From positions 58,420 to 122,419 of the forward strand of contig JAFBAO010000088.1 in assembly GCA_019247715.1 (NCBI GenBank): a stretch of DNA of 64,000 nt, given 5' to 3'. Origin of the DNA: Caulobacteraceae bacterium. Lineage in GTDB: Bacteria > Pseudomonadota > Alphaproteobacteria > Caulobacterales > Caulobacteraceae. The notes under the pieces were generated by a model. The model did not search any database. It was not told the DNA's origin and was given only the letters and a program-made list of their open reading frames with translations. The translations under genes and the position numbers were made by a program. Positions 33,739 through 45,349 of the stretch are shown here, in pieces. How positions within the stretch are numbered: the first letter of the stretch is position 1; each line of letters begins with the position of its first letter.

Positions 33739-35103
33739 TCAGGCGGCGCTGGCGATCACCATGTTGCGGCCGGCCGCCTTGGCCGCATAAAGCGCCTCGT
33801 CCGCCCGCTTCAGGAGGCCCTCGGCGCTGTCGCCGGGGCCCGTAGTGGCGGCCACCCCGATGGAGATGGTCACCGTCAGCGGCTCGGCCGTCTGAGGCAC
33901 CCTGAAGGGCGAGCCGGCCACGTGGCGCCGGATCCGCTCGGCCACGTGGTGGGCGTCGGCGAGGCCGGTGTCGGGCATGATCACCACGAACTCCTCCCCG
34001 CCGTGCCTGCAGGGAAGATCGATGGCGCGCACGTTGGAGGCCAGCCGCACGGCGAACTCGCGCAGCACCACATCCCCCACGTCGTGGCCGAAGTTGTCGT
34101 TGATCTTCTTGAAGTGGTCGATGTCGATCATCAGCGCCGCCACCGGGTCCCCCCCGCGCACCGCCCGGTTCACCAGCGCCCCCAGCTGCCCGGTCATATA
34201 GCGGCGGTTGTGCAGGCCGGTGAGCTGGTCGGTCACCGCCAGCTCCAGCGAATAGTCGAGGTTGTTCCTGAGGAAATCGGTGTAGCGCTTGGCCCGCACC
34301 TGGCTGCGCACCCGGGCGGAGAGCTCCTGGGGATCGATCGGCCGGGTCAGGATGTCGTTGATCCCGATGTCGAGCGCCTTGACGAGCCGGGCGCGGTCGT
34401 CCGGATCCACCACGCCCAGGAGGGGCAGATGCCGGGTGGTCTCCTCGGAGCGCAGCTGCGCGGCGAAGCGCAGCCCGTCGAAGCCGCGCGCCATCACATT
34501 GACGATGACGAGGTCCACCGGCCCGCGGGCGGTGAGCAGCGCTTTCTCCGGGTCGCTTTCGGCCACCGGCCGGTGCTCCACGGCGAGCTCGGCGGCGATC
34601 CGCTGGGCCTGGCGCTCCTGATCGTCCACCACCAGCACCCGGCCGCCGGCCCCCCCGAGCCGCGAGGCCGCGCCGGCGATCACCCCGATCCGGCGGCCGG
34701 ACGCCTCGCGCTGGCGCAGCTCGTCGATGACCAGCTTCATGCGCGTCAGGCTCTTCACCCGCGCGAACAGCAGGACGTCGTCGATCGGCTTGGTCAGGAA
34801 GTCGTCGGCGCCGGCCTCCAGGCCGGTGATCCGGTCGGCGCGCCCGTCCAGCGCGGTCACCAGCACCACCGGGATATGGCGCGTCTCGGCGGCTTCCTTC
34901 AGCCGCCGGCAGACCTGGAAGCCGTCCATGCCCGGCATCATCACGTCGAGCAGCACGATGTCGGGCGTTTCGGCGGCCGCGGTCGCCAGGGCGCTGACCC
35001 CGTCGCCCGCCGTCAGCACTTCGTAGTATTCCGCTTCGAGCTTGGCCTGCAGGAGACGGACGTTGGCCTCGATGTCGTCCACCACCAGGATGCGGCCGGT
35101 CAT
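33739..35103 (-). CDS. pleD: Diguanylate cyclase response regulator PleD
   Basis: Makes c-di-GMP from two GTP and drives the swarmer-to-stalked transition in Caulobacter. 454 aa: receiver 1 with phospho-acceptor Asp53 ([13 protein letters not shown]), degenerate adaptor receiver 2 (about 155-275), GGDEF domain from about 290. The active site is GGEEF at 368-372 and the product-inhibition I-site RxxD is R359-A-I-D362; as I recall, these are the positions of the C. crescentus protein. ATG at 35103 overlaps the divK stop (ATGA), so the two are translationally coupled. All catalytic residues are intact. Confidence 0.98.
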   Translation of the reverse strand: MTGRILVVDDIEANVRLLQAKLEAEYYEVLTAGDGVSALATAAAETPDIVLLDVMMPGMDGFQVCRRLKEAAETRHIPVVLVTALDGRADRITGLEAGADDFLTKPIDDVLLFARVKSLTRMKLVIDELRQREASGRRIGVIAGAASRLGGAGGRVLVVDDQERQAQRIAAELAVEHRPVAESDPEKALLTARGPVDLVIVNVMARGFDGLRFAAQLRSEETTRHLPLLGVVDPDDRARLVKALDIGINDILTRPIDPQELSARVRSQVRAKRYTDFLRNNLDYSLELAVTDQLTGLHNRRYMTGQLGALVNRAVRGGDPVAALMIDIDHFKKINDNFGHDVGDVVLREFAVRLASNVRAIDLPCRHGGEEFVVIMPDTGLADAHHVAERIRRHVAGSPFRVPQTAEPLTVTISIGVAATTGPGDSAEGLLKRADEALYAAKAAGRNMVIASAA

Positions 35104-35492
35104 GCAAGCGTCTCCGCGCCGGCGGTTGGCTCCAGGAACCGCTTGATGGTCTCTAGGAAGTGGGAAATCGAGATCGGCTTGGCGATGTAGGCGGCGCAGC
35201 CGCCGGCCCGGATCCGCTCCTCGTCCCCCTTCATGGCGAAGGCGGTCACCGCCACCACCGGAATGTCGGCGAGGGTTTCGTCGTCCTTCAGCCACTTGGT
35301 CACTTCCAGGCCGGAGATCTCCGGCAGCTGGATGTCCATCAGGATCAGATCGGGGTGGTGCTGGCGGGCGAGCGTCAAGGCTTGCAGCCCCTCGCGCGTC
35401 TCGAGGGTCTCATAGCCCTGGGCCTCGAGCAGATCATGAAAAAGCTTCATGTTCAGCTCGTTATCCTCGACGATGAGGACTGTCTTGGGCAT
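35100..35492 (-). CDS. divK: Single-domain response regulator DivK
   Basis: Essential cell-fate regulator in Caulobacter; phosphorylated by DivJ and dephosphorylated by PleC, acting through DivL/CckA on CtrA. 130 aa, a lone receiver domain: acidic pocket VEDNELN, phospho-acceptor Asp53 in LILMDIQLP, Thr in [11 protein letters not shown], Lys in YIAKPIS. Start ATG 35492. Upstream lies the divergent interval with a CtrA-like motif. Confidence 0.97.
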   Translation of the reverse strand: MPKTVLIVEDNELNMKLFHDLLEAQGYETLETREGLQALTLARQHHPDLILMDIQLPEISGLEVTKWLKDDETLADIPVVAVTAFAMKGDEERIRAGGCAAYIAKPISISHFLETIKRFLEPTAGAETLA

Positions 35493-35584
35493 CCGCCTTC
35501 CGATTCGACCTGGACTTTGCGAAGTCCATTTACCGACGAGGCGACTCACCCCGCGCAACTGGCCGCCACTGAGCACCAATATCC

Positions 35585-35599
35585 TTAAACCTGGGTTAT
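35585..35599. promoter_or_regulatory. CtrA-like site in the divK/HAD divergent promoter
   Basis: TTAA-N7-TTAT at 35585-35599, one mismatch from the CtrA consensus TTAA-N7-TTAA. It lies 93 bases upstream of the divK ATG and 9 bases upstream of the divergent HAD gene ATG. CtrA control of divK is established in C. crescentus; that this motif is the site here is inference. Confidence 0.5.
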
Positions 35600-35608
35600 T
35601 CTAAGCGG

Positions 35609-36271
35609 ATGCCGAGGACGAGCGGGCCAACGCCACCCCTGGAGATTTCCGAGCTCCGGCTCGACGCCGCCGCGCCCCTGGTGCTGGTCGATGCGGACGA
35701 GGTGATCGCCCTCTTCATGCGCGGCTTCGAGTCCTTCCTTTCAGACGAGGGCCTGGAGATGCGGATCGATCGCTTCGCCCTCTTCCAGAACATCTACAGG
35801 CCCGGGGAAGCCGCGCACATCGCGCTCGAGCATGGACGGGCGCTGCTTCACCGCTTCTTCGGGACGGGAATCGAGGCCGTCGAGCCCGCGCCCGGCGCGG
35901 CCGAGGCTCTGCGGAGGCTGGCCGGCGAGGCCAGCATCGTCATCCTCACCAACGCCCCGCCCCACAGCCGCGAGCCGCGCGCCCGCTGGCTCGTCAAACA
36001 CGGGTTCGACTATCCCCAGGTGGTGAACGCCGGGCCGAAGGGGCCGACCGTCAGAGCCCTGGCGTCCCTGACCGGCGGGCGAACCGCCTTCGTCGACGAC
36101 CTGCTCAGCCAGCTCGACTCGGCCGCCGAGGCTTCCCCGGCCACGGCGCGGTTCCAGATGGTGGCGGACGAGCGCCTGCGCCCGCTCGCCCCTTGCGCCC
36201 CCGATCGGCACGCCAGGATCGATGACTGGGAGGCCCTTGCGCGCGCCATCGCCGCCGCGATCCGCGGATAG
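35609..36271 (+). CDS. HAD-superfamily hydrolase-like protein
   Basis: 220 aa. HAD motif I is LVLVDADEV (DxD), motif II IVILTNAPP (Thr), a Lys is in NAGPKGPT, and motif IV FVDDLLSQLDS carries the two acidic residues. This supports a phosphatase-type HAD fold. ATG 35609, divergent from divK. In Caulobacterales this kind of gene is often next to divK, but no role is known. The leader before the start is only a few bases from the CtrA-like motif, so expression rightward would need a separate promoter or would be repressed by CtrA. Confidence 0.75.
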   Translation: MPRTSGPTPPLEISELRLDAAAPLVLVDADEVIALFMRGFESFLSDEGLEMRIDRFALFQNIYRPGEAAHIALEHGRALLHRFFGTGIEAVEPAPGAAEALRRLAGEASIVILTNAPPHSREPRARWLVKHGFDYPQVVNAGPKGPTVRALASLTGGRTAFVDDLLSQLDSAAEASPATARFQMVADERLRPLAPCAPDRHARIDDWEALARAIAAAIRG

Positions 36272-36362
36272 CCGCCGCTCCGCGGCGCCGCGGGGGGTGA
36301 CGAACTTCATGCGTGTCCAAGATTCCCTTGCCGGCCGGCGCGCCAATCGGTCATCTCCCCTC

Positions 36363-37268
36363 ATGATCCGCATCGGCGTCGACTTCGGGGGGACCAAGAT
36401 CGAGGCCGCGGCCCTTGATCCGCATGGCGGGTTCGTGGCGCGCGTGCGCAAGCCCAATCCCGGGAGCTACGCGGCGGCGGTGGAGACCGTGCGCGATCTG
36501 GTGGCCGAGGCCGAGCGGGCGGCGGGCGTCGCCGGCGCCACCATCGGGATCGGCGTGCCGGGATCGCTTTCGCCCAAGACCGGGCGGATGCGCAACGCCA
36601 ACAGCGTCTGGCTCAACGGCAAGCTTTTCCAGGAGGACCTGGAGGCCGCGCTCGGCCGCGCCGTCCGGCTCGAGAACGACGCCAACTGCTTCGCCCTTTC
36701 CGAGGCCTTGGACGGCGCCGGCGCGGGCGCGGAGGTGGTGTTCGGCGCCATCCTCGGGACCGGCTGCGGCGGCGGCGTGGTGGTGCGTGGCAAGACCGTC
36801 GAGGGCGCCAACCGGATCGGCGGCGAGTGGGGACACACCCCCCTCCCCTGGCCGAGCGCCGAAGAGCGCGCCACGCACCGGTGCTGGTGCGAGCGGCCGG
36901 ATTGTCTCGAGACGTGGATCTCCGGATCGGCCTTCAGCGCCGAATATGCCCGGCGCACGGGCGACATGCTCGACGGGGCCCAGATCATGGAGCGCGTCCG
37001 CGCCGGCGAGGCGGCCGCCGCCGCGACCTTCGCCGACTACGTCGACCGGCTCGGCCGGGCGCTCGCGGTGGTCTGCGACATCCTGGACCCGGACGTGATC
37101 GTGCTGGGCGGCGGCATGTCCAACGTCGCTGAGCTCTACGAGCGGGCGCCCGGCGCGATCGAGACCTACGTGTTCTCCGACGTCTTCGTGACGCCGGTGC
37201 GAAAGGCCAAGTTCGGGGATTCCTCGGGGGTGCGCGGCGCCGCCTGGCTCTGGCCCCTGGAGCGGTGA
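36363..37268 (+). CDS. ROK-family sugar kinase (fructokinase-like)
   Basis: 301 aa. ATP-binding [10 protein letters not shown] at the N-terminus, the conserved acid in [13 protein letters not shown] motif GTGCGGGVV, and the ROK zinc signature GEWGHTPLP followed by [10 protein letters not shown] and LETWISG. Phosphorylates a hexose, most likely fructose (Mak type). ATG at 36363. The stop overlaps the dinB start by four bases (GTGA). Confidence 0.9.
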   Translation: MIRIGVDFGGTKIEAAALDPHGGFVARVRKPNPGSYAAAVETVRDLVAEAERAAGVAGATIGIGVPGSLSPKTGRMRNANSVWLNGKLFQEDLEAALGRAVRLENDANCFALSEALDGAGAGAEVVFGAILGTGCGGGVVVRGKTVEGANRIGGEWGHTPLPWPSAEERATHRCWCERPDCLETWISGSAFSAEYARRTGDMLDGAQIMERVRAGEAAAAATFADYVDRLGRALAVVCDILDPDVIVLGGGMSNVAELYERAPGAIETYVFSDVFVTPVRKAKFGDSSGVRGAAWLWPLER

Positions 37269-38562
37269 CGGCGCTCTGCCGAGACTGCTTTTGGCAGGGA
37301 GAGACCGCCGCCCGCTGCCCACGTTGCCGCTCGCCGCGGATGCTCAGCCACCCCGAGCTCGGGCGCCTCGCCGTGGCGCACCTCGACTGCGACGCCTTCT
37401 ACGCCTCGGTGGAGAAGCGCGACCGGCCCGAGCTTCGCGACCTTCCGGTGATCGTCGGCGGCGGGGTGCGCGGGGTCGTCACCACCTGCTGCTACATCGC
37501 CAGGATCTTTGGCGTCCGCTCCGCCATGCCGATGTTCAAGGCCCGCCGCCTGTGCCCAGGGGCGGTGATCATGAAGCCGGACTTCGCCAAGTACCGCGTC
37601 GAAAGCCGGCGGATCATGGCCAAGCTCCGCGCCCTCACGCCGCTCGTCCAGCCGCTGTCGCTGGACGAGGCCTGGCTCGACCTCTCGGGCACCGAGCGGC
37701 TGCATGGAGCTGTGCCGGCGGCGATCCTGGCGCGGCTCCAGGCCGAGATCGAGGCGGAGATCGGGATCACCGTCTCGGTGGGCCTCGCCCCCAACAAGTT
37801 CCTGGCCAAGATCGCCTCGGATCTCGACAAGCCGCGGGCTTTGCGGTGATCGGCGCCGCCGAGGCTCGCGACTTCCTGGCGCCCCGGCCGGTCTCCATTC
37901 TCCCCGGCGTTGGTCCGGCCTTCGCCGAGGTGCTGGAGCGCGAGGGCTTTCGGCGCATCGGCGATCTGGCGGCGGCGGACCCGCGGCGGCTGGCGGACCG
38001 CCACGGCGCCCATGGCCTTCGTCTCCACCAGCTGGCCCAGGGGCTCGACGCCCGTCCCGTAAATCCCGCCGAGGCCCGTAAGAGCCTTTCGTCGGAGACC
38101 ACCTTCGACGAGGACCTCAGGCGAAGGGGGGACCTGGAGGACGCGCTCTGGCCCCTGTGCGAAAAGGTCGCCAGCCGCGCTAGGCTCGAGGCGATCGCCG
38201 GCAGGGTGGTGACCCTGAAGCTGAAGACCGCCGATTTTCGCACCCTCACCCGCCGCCGGACCCTTCCATCCCCCACCCAGACCGCACACACCCTTTTCGC
38301 GGTCGGGCGCGAGCTCTTGGCCGCCGGAGCGGACGGCGGGGCCTTCCGGCTGGTGGGGATCGGCATCTCCGAGCTGGTCCCCGGGGGCCAGGCCGGCGGC
38401 GACCTTTTCGCGGGCGACGAATCACGCCGACTCAGCGGCGAGCGCGCCATCGACGCCCTGCGCGGGCGCTTTGGACCGGCGGCGGTGGTCAGTGGGCGGG
38501 CTTTGAAGCCCGGGCGAGGCCGAAACACCCCGGAATCGCCCCCGAAAGAACGGGGGTCGTGA
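37265..38562 (+). pseudogene. dinB: DNA polymerase IV (Y-family) with a one-base frameshift
   Basis: Translesion polymerase split over two frames. The first part (GTG 37265 to TGA 37849, 194 aa) has an N-terminal zinc-finger (CRDC...CPRC), the Y-family start [20 protein letters not shown], the steric-gate region and the catalytic [11 protein letters not shown], ending ASDLDKPR. The expected continuation [16 protein letters not shown] is in the next frame and runs to 38562 with the helix-hairpin-helix (ILPGVGPAFAEVL) and the little-finger domain. Restoring one G in the GGG at 37836-37838 joins them. So it is either a recent homopolymer deletion or a sequencing error. It would lack the little finger as read. 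The zinc-finger N-terminus is typical of alphaproteobacterial Pol IV. Confidence 0.9.
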
Positions 38563-38643
38563 ATCGGGCCTTCCAAAGGGCGTAGGTTTTCATATCTAAT
38601 CGCCCTGGGCGCATCCCGCGCCCAGCCGCGTTGGAGACTGGCC

Positions 38644-38973
38644 GTGGCGGAGAAGAATCAAGGCGACCAGACAATCGGCACGGGTACGGCCGTCGTCACC
38701 CAGACGAAGCCGAAGACCCAGAAGCCGTCCATGTATCGCGTGTTGATCCTCAACGACGATTACACGCCCATGGAGTTCGTGGTCTATATCCTTGAGCGCT
38801 TCTTCAACAAATCGCCCGAAGCCGCGACCCGCATCATGCTGCACGTCCACCAGAACGGCGTCGGCGTCTGCGGCGTCTTTACGTACGAGGTGGCGGAGAC
38901 CAAAGTCGCCCAGGTGATCGAGACCGCCCGCCGCCATCAGCATCCGCTCCAATGCACCATGGAAAAGGATTGA
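38644..38973 (+). CDS. clpS: ATP-dependent Clp protease adaptor ClpS
   Basis: N-end-rule adaptor delivering substrates with bulky N-terminal residues to ClpAP; 109 aa. Core [20 protein letters not shown] and the substrate-pocket region [13 protein letters not shown] are intact, ending CTMEKD. Start GTG 38644. The stop is 11 bases before clpA, the usual pairing. Just upstream, CTGGGCG/CGCCCAG (38605-38625) could form a small hairpin in the leader. Confidence 0.95.
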   Translation: MAEKNQGDQTIGTGTAVVTQTKPKTQKPSMYRVLILNDDYTPMEFVVYILERFFNKSPEAATRIMLHVHQNGVGVCGVFTYEVAETKVAQVIETARRHQHPLQCTMEKD

Positions 38974-38983
38974 GAGGCCCAGC

Positions 38984-41320
<2,337 letters not shown>

Positions 41321-41407
41321 AGCCAGGCTCGCAACGAGATGCGCCGCCGATTGATCGTCGACGGCGCATCCGCCTATCGTGGCCTCGAGGGAATTCAGGA
41401 GACCGGC

Positions 41408-42316
41408 ATGGCCGAGGCGGCGACGCTCGCGGCGCGCAAGACGCGCGAGCTCTTCAACCACCACATGGACTCGACGATCTGGAACGAATTCAGGTTCCGT
41501 GACGACGACGTGATCGTGGCGACCTACGCCAAGTCCGGCACCACCTGGACCCAGCAGATCGTCGGCCAGATCCTCTTCAAGGGAGATCCCGGCATCGCCG
41601 TCCACGAGATCTCGCCCTGGCTCGACATGCGGATCCTGCCGCGCGCCGATATCCTGGCCGGCCTCGAGGCCCAGCGCCACCGGCGCTTCGTCAAGACCCA
41701 CCTGCCGGCCGACGCCCTGGTCTTCTCGCCGAGGGCCAAGTACCTCTACATCGGGCGCGACGGGCGCGACGTCCTCTTCTCTCTCTACAACCACCACGCC
41801 AAGGCCAACGACCACTGGTACGAGGCCATCAACGGCACGCCCGGCCGCGTCGGTCCGCCGATCTATCGGCCCGATCCGGACATCAACCGCTACTTCCGCA
41901 CTTGGCTCGACTGCGACGGCTATCCCTTCTGGTCGCTCTGGGAAAACATCGCCAGCTGGTGGGCGATCCGCGACCTGCCGAACGTGAAGCTGGTTCACTT
42001 CAACGAACTGAAGGCCGACCTTGCGGGCGAGATGCGCAAGATCGCAGCCTTCCTGGAAGCCGACATCGCCGAGTCGGACTGGCCACGGCTCGTGGAGCAC
42101 TGCACCTTCGACTACATGAAGACCCACGCCGAGCAGATGACGCCGCTGGGCGGCGCGATTTTCGAGGGCGGCGCGACGAGCTTCATCAACAAGGGCGTAA
42201 ACGGCCGATGGCAGGGCGTGCTCACGCCCGAGGAGATCGCCGACTACGAAGCCATGGCGCTCAAGCGGCTGGGGCCCGAGTGCGCCCGGTGGCTGGCGAC
42301 GGGCGACGGGGCTTGA
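41408..42316 (+). CDS. PAPS-dependent sulfotransferase
   Basis: 302 aa cytosolic-type sulfotransferase. The 5'-phosphosulfate loop TYAKSGTTWTQQIV, the 3'-phosphate segment YIGRDGRDVLFSLYNH and the C-terminal GVNGRWQGVLTPEE are all present, so cofactor binding should be intact. The ATG at 41408 is preceded by AGGAGA at 41396-41401. The acceptor is unknown; bacterial homologues sulfate small alcohols, amines or glycolipids. It stands alone between clpA and a convergent HIT gene. Confidence 0.9.
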   Translation: MAEAATLAARKTRELFNHHMDSTIWNEFRFRDDDVIVATYAKSGTTWTQQIVGQILFKGDPGIAVHEISPWLDMRILPRADILAGLEAQRHRRFVKTHLPADALVFSPRAKYLYIGRDGRDVLFSLYNHHAKANDHWYEAINGTPGRVGPPIYRPDPDINRYFRTWLDCDGYPFWSLWENIASWWAIRDLPNVKLVHFNELKADLAGEMRKIAAFLEADIAESDWPRLVEHCTFDYMKTHAEQMTPLGGAIFEGGATSFINKGVNGRWQGVLTPEEIADYEAMALKRLGPECARWLATGDGA

Positions 42317-42338
42317 GAGCCTAACCCCTTACCTCAAT

Positions 42339-42776
42339 TCACGAGATCTCCGCCGCGATCTGGCGGGCGAGCTCCGCGAGTTCGGCCGGGTCTGCGGCGC
42401 CGCCGCCCGCATGCCGGCCGAGCGGCACGCCCTCCCAGCGCGGGACGACGTGGAAATGGAGGTGGAAAACGGTCTGGCCGGCCGGCCGGCCGTTGAACTG
42501 GGTCACCACCACGCCGTCCGGCTTCAGCGCCGCCACCATCGCGCGGGTCACGCGCTGCACCGAGAGAATCAGGGCCTGCAGAGGCTCGGGCTCGATCTCC
42601 AGCAGGTTGCGGGCGTGGGCCCGCTTGTGGATCACCAGCGCGTGGCCGCGGCTTTGCGGGAAGGCGTCCATGAACGCCAGGGTGTCGTGGTCCTCGAAGA
42701 TCCGGGCCGCGGGCAGGTCGCCGCGGGTGATCTTGGCGAAGATGTTGTCCGGATCGTACTCGCCCAGCAGGCTCAT
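42339..42776 (-). CDS. HIT-family nucleotide hydrolase/transferase
   Basis: 145 aa histidine-triad protein. Opening NIFAKITRGDLPAARIFED, substrate region GHALVIHKRAHARN, and the triad HLHFHVVPR (HxHxH) are intact. Members hydrolyse adenosine phosphoramidates or aminoacyl-adenylates. The ATG is at 42776. It is on the same strand as the N-acyltransferase operon but 93 bases downstream of its last gene. Confidence 0.92.
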   Translation of the reverse strand: MSLLGEYDPDNIFAKITRGDLPAARIFEDHDTLAFMDAFPQSRGHALVIHKRAHARNLLEIEPEPLQALILSVQRVTRAMVAALKPDGVVVTQFNGRPAGQTVFHLHFHVVPRWEGVPLGRHAGGGAADPAELAELARQIAAEIS

Positions 42777-42869
42777 GGCCGAACCCTCTCGTTACGGCTA
42801 CCGTCCTAGCAAAGACCTCCTCCCCGAGCCATGCCCGCGCGACCTCGCCGCCCGGGCGTCGGGAGGCGG

Positions 42870-44033
42870 TCAGGCCGCCTTGAAAGGCGAATATTCCTCG
42901 GCCAGCCAGTCCATCTCGCCTTGCACCATCCGCCGCTCCTCCTCGAGGAACCGCGCCACCGCGCTCCTCAGACCCGGGTCGGCGATGTGGTGGGCCGAAT
43001 AGACCGCGGTAGGCAGATAGCCGCGGGCGATCTTGTGCTGGCCCTGGGCGCCGGCCTCCACCCGCGCGAGCCCGTGTGAAATCGCCCAGTCGATGGCCTG
43101 ATAGTAGCAGAGCTCGAAGTGCAGGAAGCGCACGTCCTCCAGGCAGCCCCAGTTGCGCCCGAAGAGACAGTCGCCGCCGATGAGGTTGAGGGCGCCGGCG
43201 ATGTAGCGGCCGCCGCGCCGCGCGAGCACCAGCAGCACCCGGTCCGCCATGCGCTCCCCAAGCAGCGAGAAGAAGCGCCGGTTCAGGTAGGGGCGGCCCC
43301 ACTTGCGGGCGCCGGTGTCCATGTAGAAGGCGAAGAAGGCGTCCCAGTGCTCCTCGGTGAGATCGCGGCCCGTGACCTGGAGGATGTCGAGCCCCGCTTG
43401 CGCTTCACGGCGTTCACGGCGGATCGTTTTGCGCCGCCCCGAGGAGAGCGCCGAGAGGAAGTCCTCGAAGCTGGCGTACCCGGCGTTCAGCCAGTGGTAC
43501 TGCTGGTTCTGGCGCAGCAGCAGGCCGCGCTCGCCCATGAACCGCCATTCGTCCTCGGTGGGGAAGTTGATCCCGAGGGTCGAGACGCCCGCCTGCTCGC
43601 AAAGCGCCACCGCCCCGGCCAGCAGCATCCGGCGCCCGGCGTCGCGCTCGATATCCGGCCGCACCAGGAGCCTCGGCCCGGTCACCGGCGAGAAGGGCGA
43701 GGCCGAGACCAACTTGGGATAATAGCGTCCTCCCGCCCGCTCGTAGGCGTCGGCCCAGGCGTGGTCGAACACGTACTCCCCCTGGCTGTGCGACTTCAGG
43801 TACAGCGGCGCCACCGCCGCCACCTCTCCCGCCTCATCCCGCACCGCCAGGTGCTGCGGCGCCCAGCCGGTCCGGCCGGCCGCGCAACCCGTCTCCTCGG
43901 CGATGTCCAGGAAGTCGTAGTCGATGAAGGGATTGGCCGCGTGCTCGGACGCCAGCGCGCAGGCGTTCCAGGCGTCACGGCCGATCTCGGCGATGCGCCG
44001 ATGCACGCTGACCTCCGACCGCAAAGCGCTCAC
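42870..44033 (-). CDS. GNAT-like N-acyltransferase of the COG3146/DUF482 family
   Basis: 387 aa, two GNAT-like halves as in FemAB-related proteins; annotated in the family as possible peptidoglycan biosynthesis proteins, but activity is unproven. Conserved features seen: NPFIDYDFLDIAEETGCA near the start, VFDHAWADAYERAGGRYYPK, RKTIRRERREA in the middle, and GAQGQHKIARGYLP followed by YSAHHI near the end. The GTG start at 44033 overlaps the GDPD stop (GTGA). It is the last gene of the RidA-GDPD-acyltransferase operon. Confidence 0.8.
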   Translation of the reverse strand: MSALRSEVSVHRRIAEIGRDAWNACALASEHAANPFIDYDFLDIAEETGCAAGRTGWAPQHLAVRDEAGEVAAVAPLYLKSHSQGEYVFDHAWADAYERAGGRYYPKLVSASPFSPVTGPRLLVRPDIERDAGRRMLLAGAVALCEQAGVSTLGINFPTEDEWRFMGERGLLLRQNQQYHWLNAGYASFEDFLSALSSGRRKTIRRERREAQAGLDILQVTGRDLTEEHWDAFFAFYMDTGARKWGRPYLNRRFFSLLGERMADRVLLVLARRGGRYIAGALNLIGGDCLFGRNWGCLEDVRFLHFELCYYQAIDWAISHGLARVEAGAQGQHKIARGYLPTAVYSAHHIADPGLRSAVARFLEEERRMVQGEMDWLAEEYSPFKAA

Positions 44034-44782
44034 GCAGCCCAGCCTTCGAAGATGCAGTTGTCGCAGTGGTCCTTCACCGCCGCCCATTGGCTTGGCGAGC
44101 GGACGGTCCAGCCCACCACCGGCATGCCGGCTCGGCGGAGCCGGTCGGCCTTCTCGCTCGGCAGCATGTCGAGGCCGAGCGCCAGGAAGTGCGGCCGGGC
44201 GAGCTCCACATGCTCCAGCCGGGCGAAGGCGCGTCGCAGCTCCGGCGCGAGGCGGCGCGCCTCGGCGTCGGCGTAGCCGTAGCTATCCAGTCCGCGAAGC
44301 ACGTTGGGATGGCGATCGGCGAACCAGGCGTGCGAATAGGGATTGAAGCCGATCACCGCGGTGGGGCCGTTGTGGTCGATCAGCACTTCGTGGACGCGCT
44401 GCTCCAGCGGGCCCACCTCGCCGTACGGCGTCTTGATCTCGATCAGCACCAGGGCCCGGCGGCCCACCAGCGTCAGGGCCTCGGCGAGGGTCGGCGGCGC
44501 CTCCTCGGCCCCCGCCAGCCGCAGACGTCCGAGATCGGCGGCGGTGTGGTCGGCAAGCCGGCCGGGCGCGCCGGTCATCCGCTCGAGATCGACGTCGTGG
44601 AAGACGATCGCCTCGCCGTCCGAGCTCAGCTGCACGTCGAGCTCGATGCCGTAGCCCGCCTCGCACGCCGCCTCGAAGGCGGCCAAGGAGTTTTCCGGCG
44701 GACCGGCCGGCGACCACAGTCCGCGATGGGCGATCGGCGGCGTCAGGAGACGCTCCCAGGCGGGCCCGAAGCGCTCTCTCAT
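44030..44782 (-). CDS. Glycerophosphodiester phosphodiesterase
   Basis: 250 aa GDPD TIM-barrel enzyme releasing glycerol-3-phosphate from deacylated phospholipids. Catalytic motif AHRGLWSPAGPPENSLAAF (HRG...PENS), metal ligands ELDVQLSSDGEAIVFHD with the second catalytic His, and Lys/Glu in LIEIKTP. No signal peptide, so it is probably cytosolic. The ATG at 44782 overlaps the RidA stop by four bases (ATGA). Confidence 0.92.
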   Translation of the reverse strand: MRERFGPAWERLLTPPIAHRGLWSPAGPPENSLAAFEAACEAGYGIELDVQLSSDGEAIVFHDVDLERMTGAPGRLADHTAADLGRLRLAGAEEAPPTLAEALTLVGRRALVLIEIKTPYGEVGPLEQRVHEVLIDHNGPTAVIGFNPYSHAWFADRHPNVLRGLDSYGYADAEARRLAPELRRAFARLEHVELARPHFLALGLDMLPSEKADRLRRAGMPVVGWTVRSPSQWAAVKDHCDNCIFEGWAA

Positions 44783-45240
44783 GAGGCTTCCACCACCGCG
44801 TCCACCTCCACGGCGTAGTTCATGGGCAGCCGGAACACCCCGACCGCCGAGCGCGCGTGGCGGCCGGCCTCGCCGAACACCGCCACCATGAGGTCCGAGC
44901 AGCCGTTCAGGGCCTGGGGAATGTCGAAGAAACCGGGTCCGGCCTGCACAAAGCCGTTGAGCTTGACGACCCGCCTCACCCGACGCAGGTCGCCCTCGCA
45001 AGCCGCCTTCATCTGGGCGATCAGATTGAGGCCGCAGAGACGCGCGGCCCGCGCCGCCGCCTCGGCGTCGACGTCCTCGCCCACCACGCCGCGCACCCCG
45101 CCCGCCGCATCGGTCGAGACCTGGCCGGAGATGTGGATCAAGCCTCCGACCCGGACGAACGGGACGTAGTTCGCCACCGGCCTTGCCGGCGCCGGCAGGA
45201 CGAGCCCCAATTCCGACAAGCGTCGCTCGGGATCGGACAT
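44779..45240 (-). CDS. RidA-family (YjgF/YER057c) protein
   Basis: 153 aa. Trimeric RidA-like fold: LIHISGQVSTDAAG and the end MNYAVEVDAVVEAS are family segments. Archetypal RidA has a catalytic Arg in RSxxxVxxLP; here the equivalent is RSAVGVFRLP, so the Arg is kept. Longer than E. coli RidA and closer to the subfamily with the LGLVLPAPARPVANY opening. Enamine/imine deaminase activity is possible. First gene of a three-gene coupled operon (RidA, GDPD, acyltransferase). Confidence 0.88.
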   Translation of the reverse strand: MSDPERRLSELGLVLPAPARPVANYVPFVRVGGLIHISGQVSTDAAGGVRGVVGEDVDAEAAARAARLCGLNLIAQMKAACEGDLRRVRRVVKLNGFVQAGPGFFDIPQALNGCSDLMVAVFGEAGRHARSAVGVFRLPMNYAVEVDAVVEAS

Positions 45241-45291
45241 GGCTTCATCCGCTTACCGCTTCGTCCGTCCGCCTGGAAGGCTCCCCCAACG

Positions 45292-45323
45292 AAAAACGCG
45301 GCCGGGTTGGACCCGGCCGCGTT
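45292..45323 (-). terminator. Rho-independent terminator of the phasin gene
   Basis: Perfect 13-bp inverted repeat: AACGCGGCCGGGT (45295-45307) and ACCCGGCCGCGTT (45311-45323) with a 3-base loop. Read on the minus strand the stem ends in a run of five T before CG (complement of the A-run 45292-45296). It lies 27 bases after the phasin stop. Confidence 0.85.
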
Positions 45324-45349
45324 GACCATTGCAAAGAGTCGCCGCCGGA

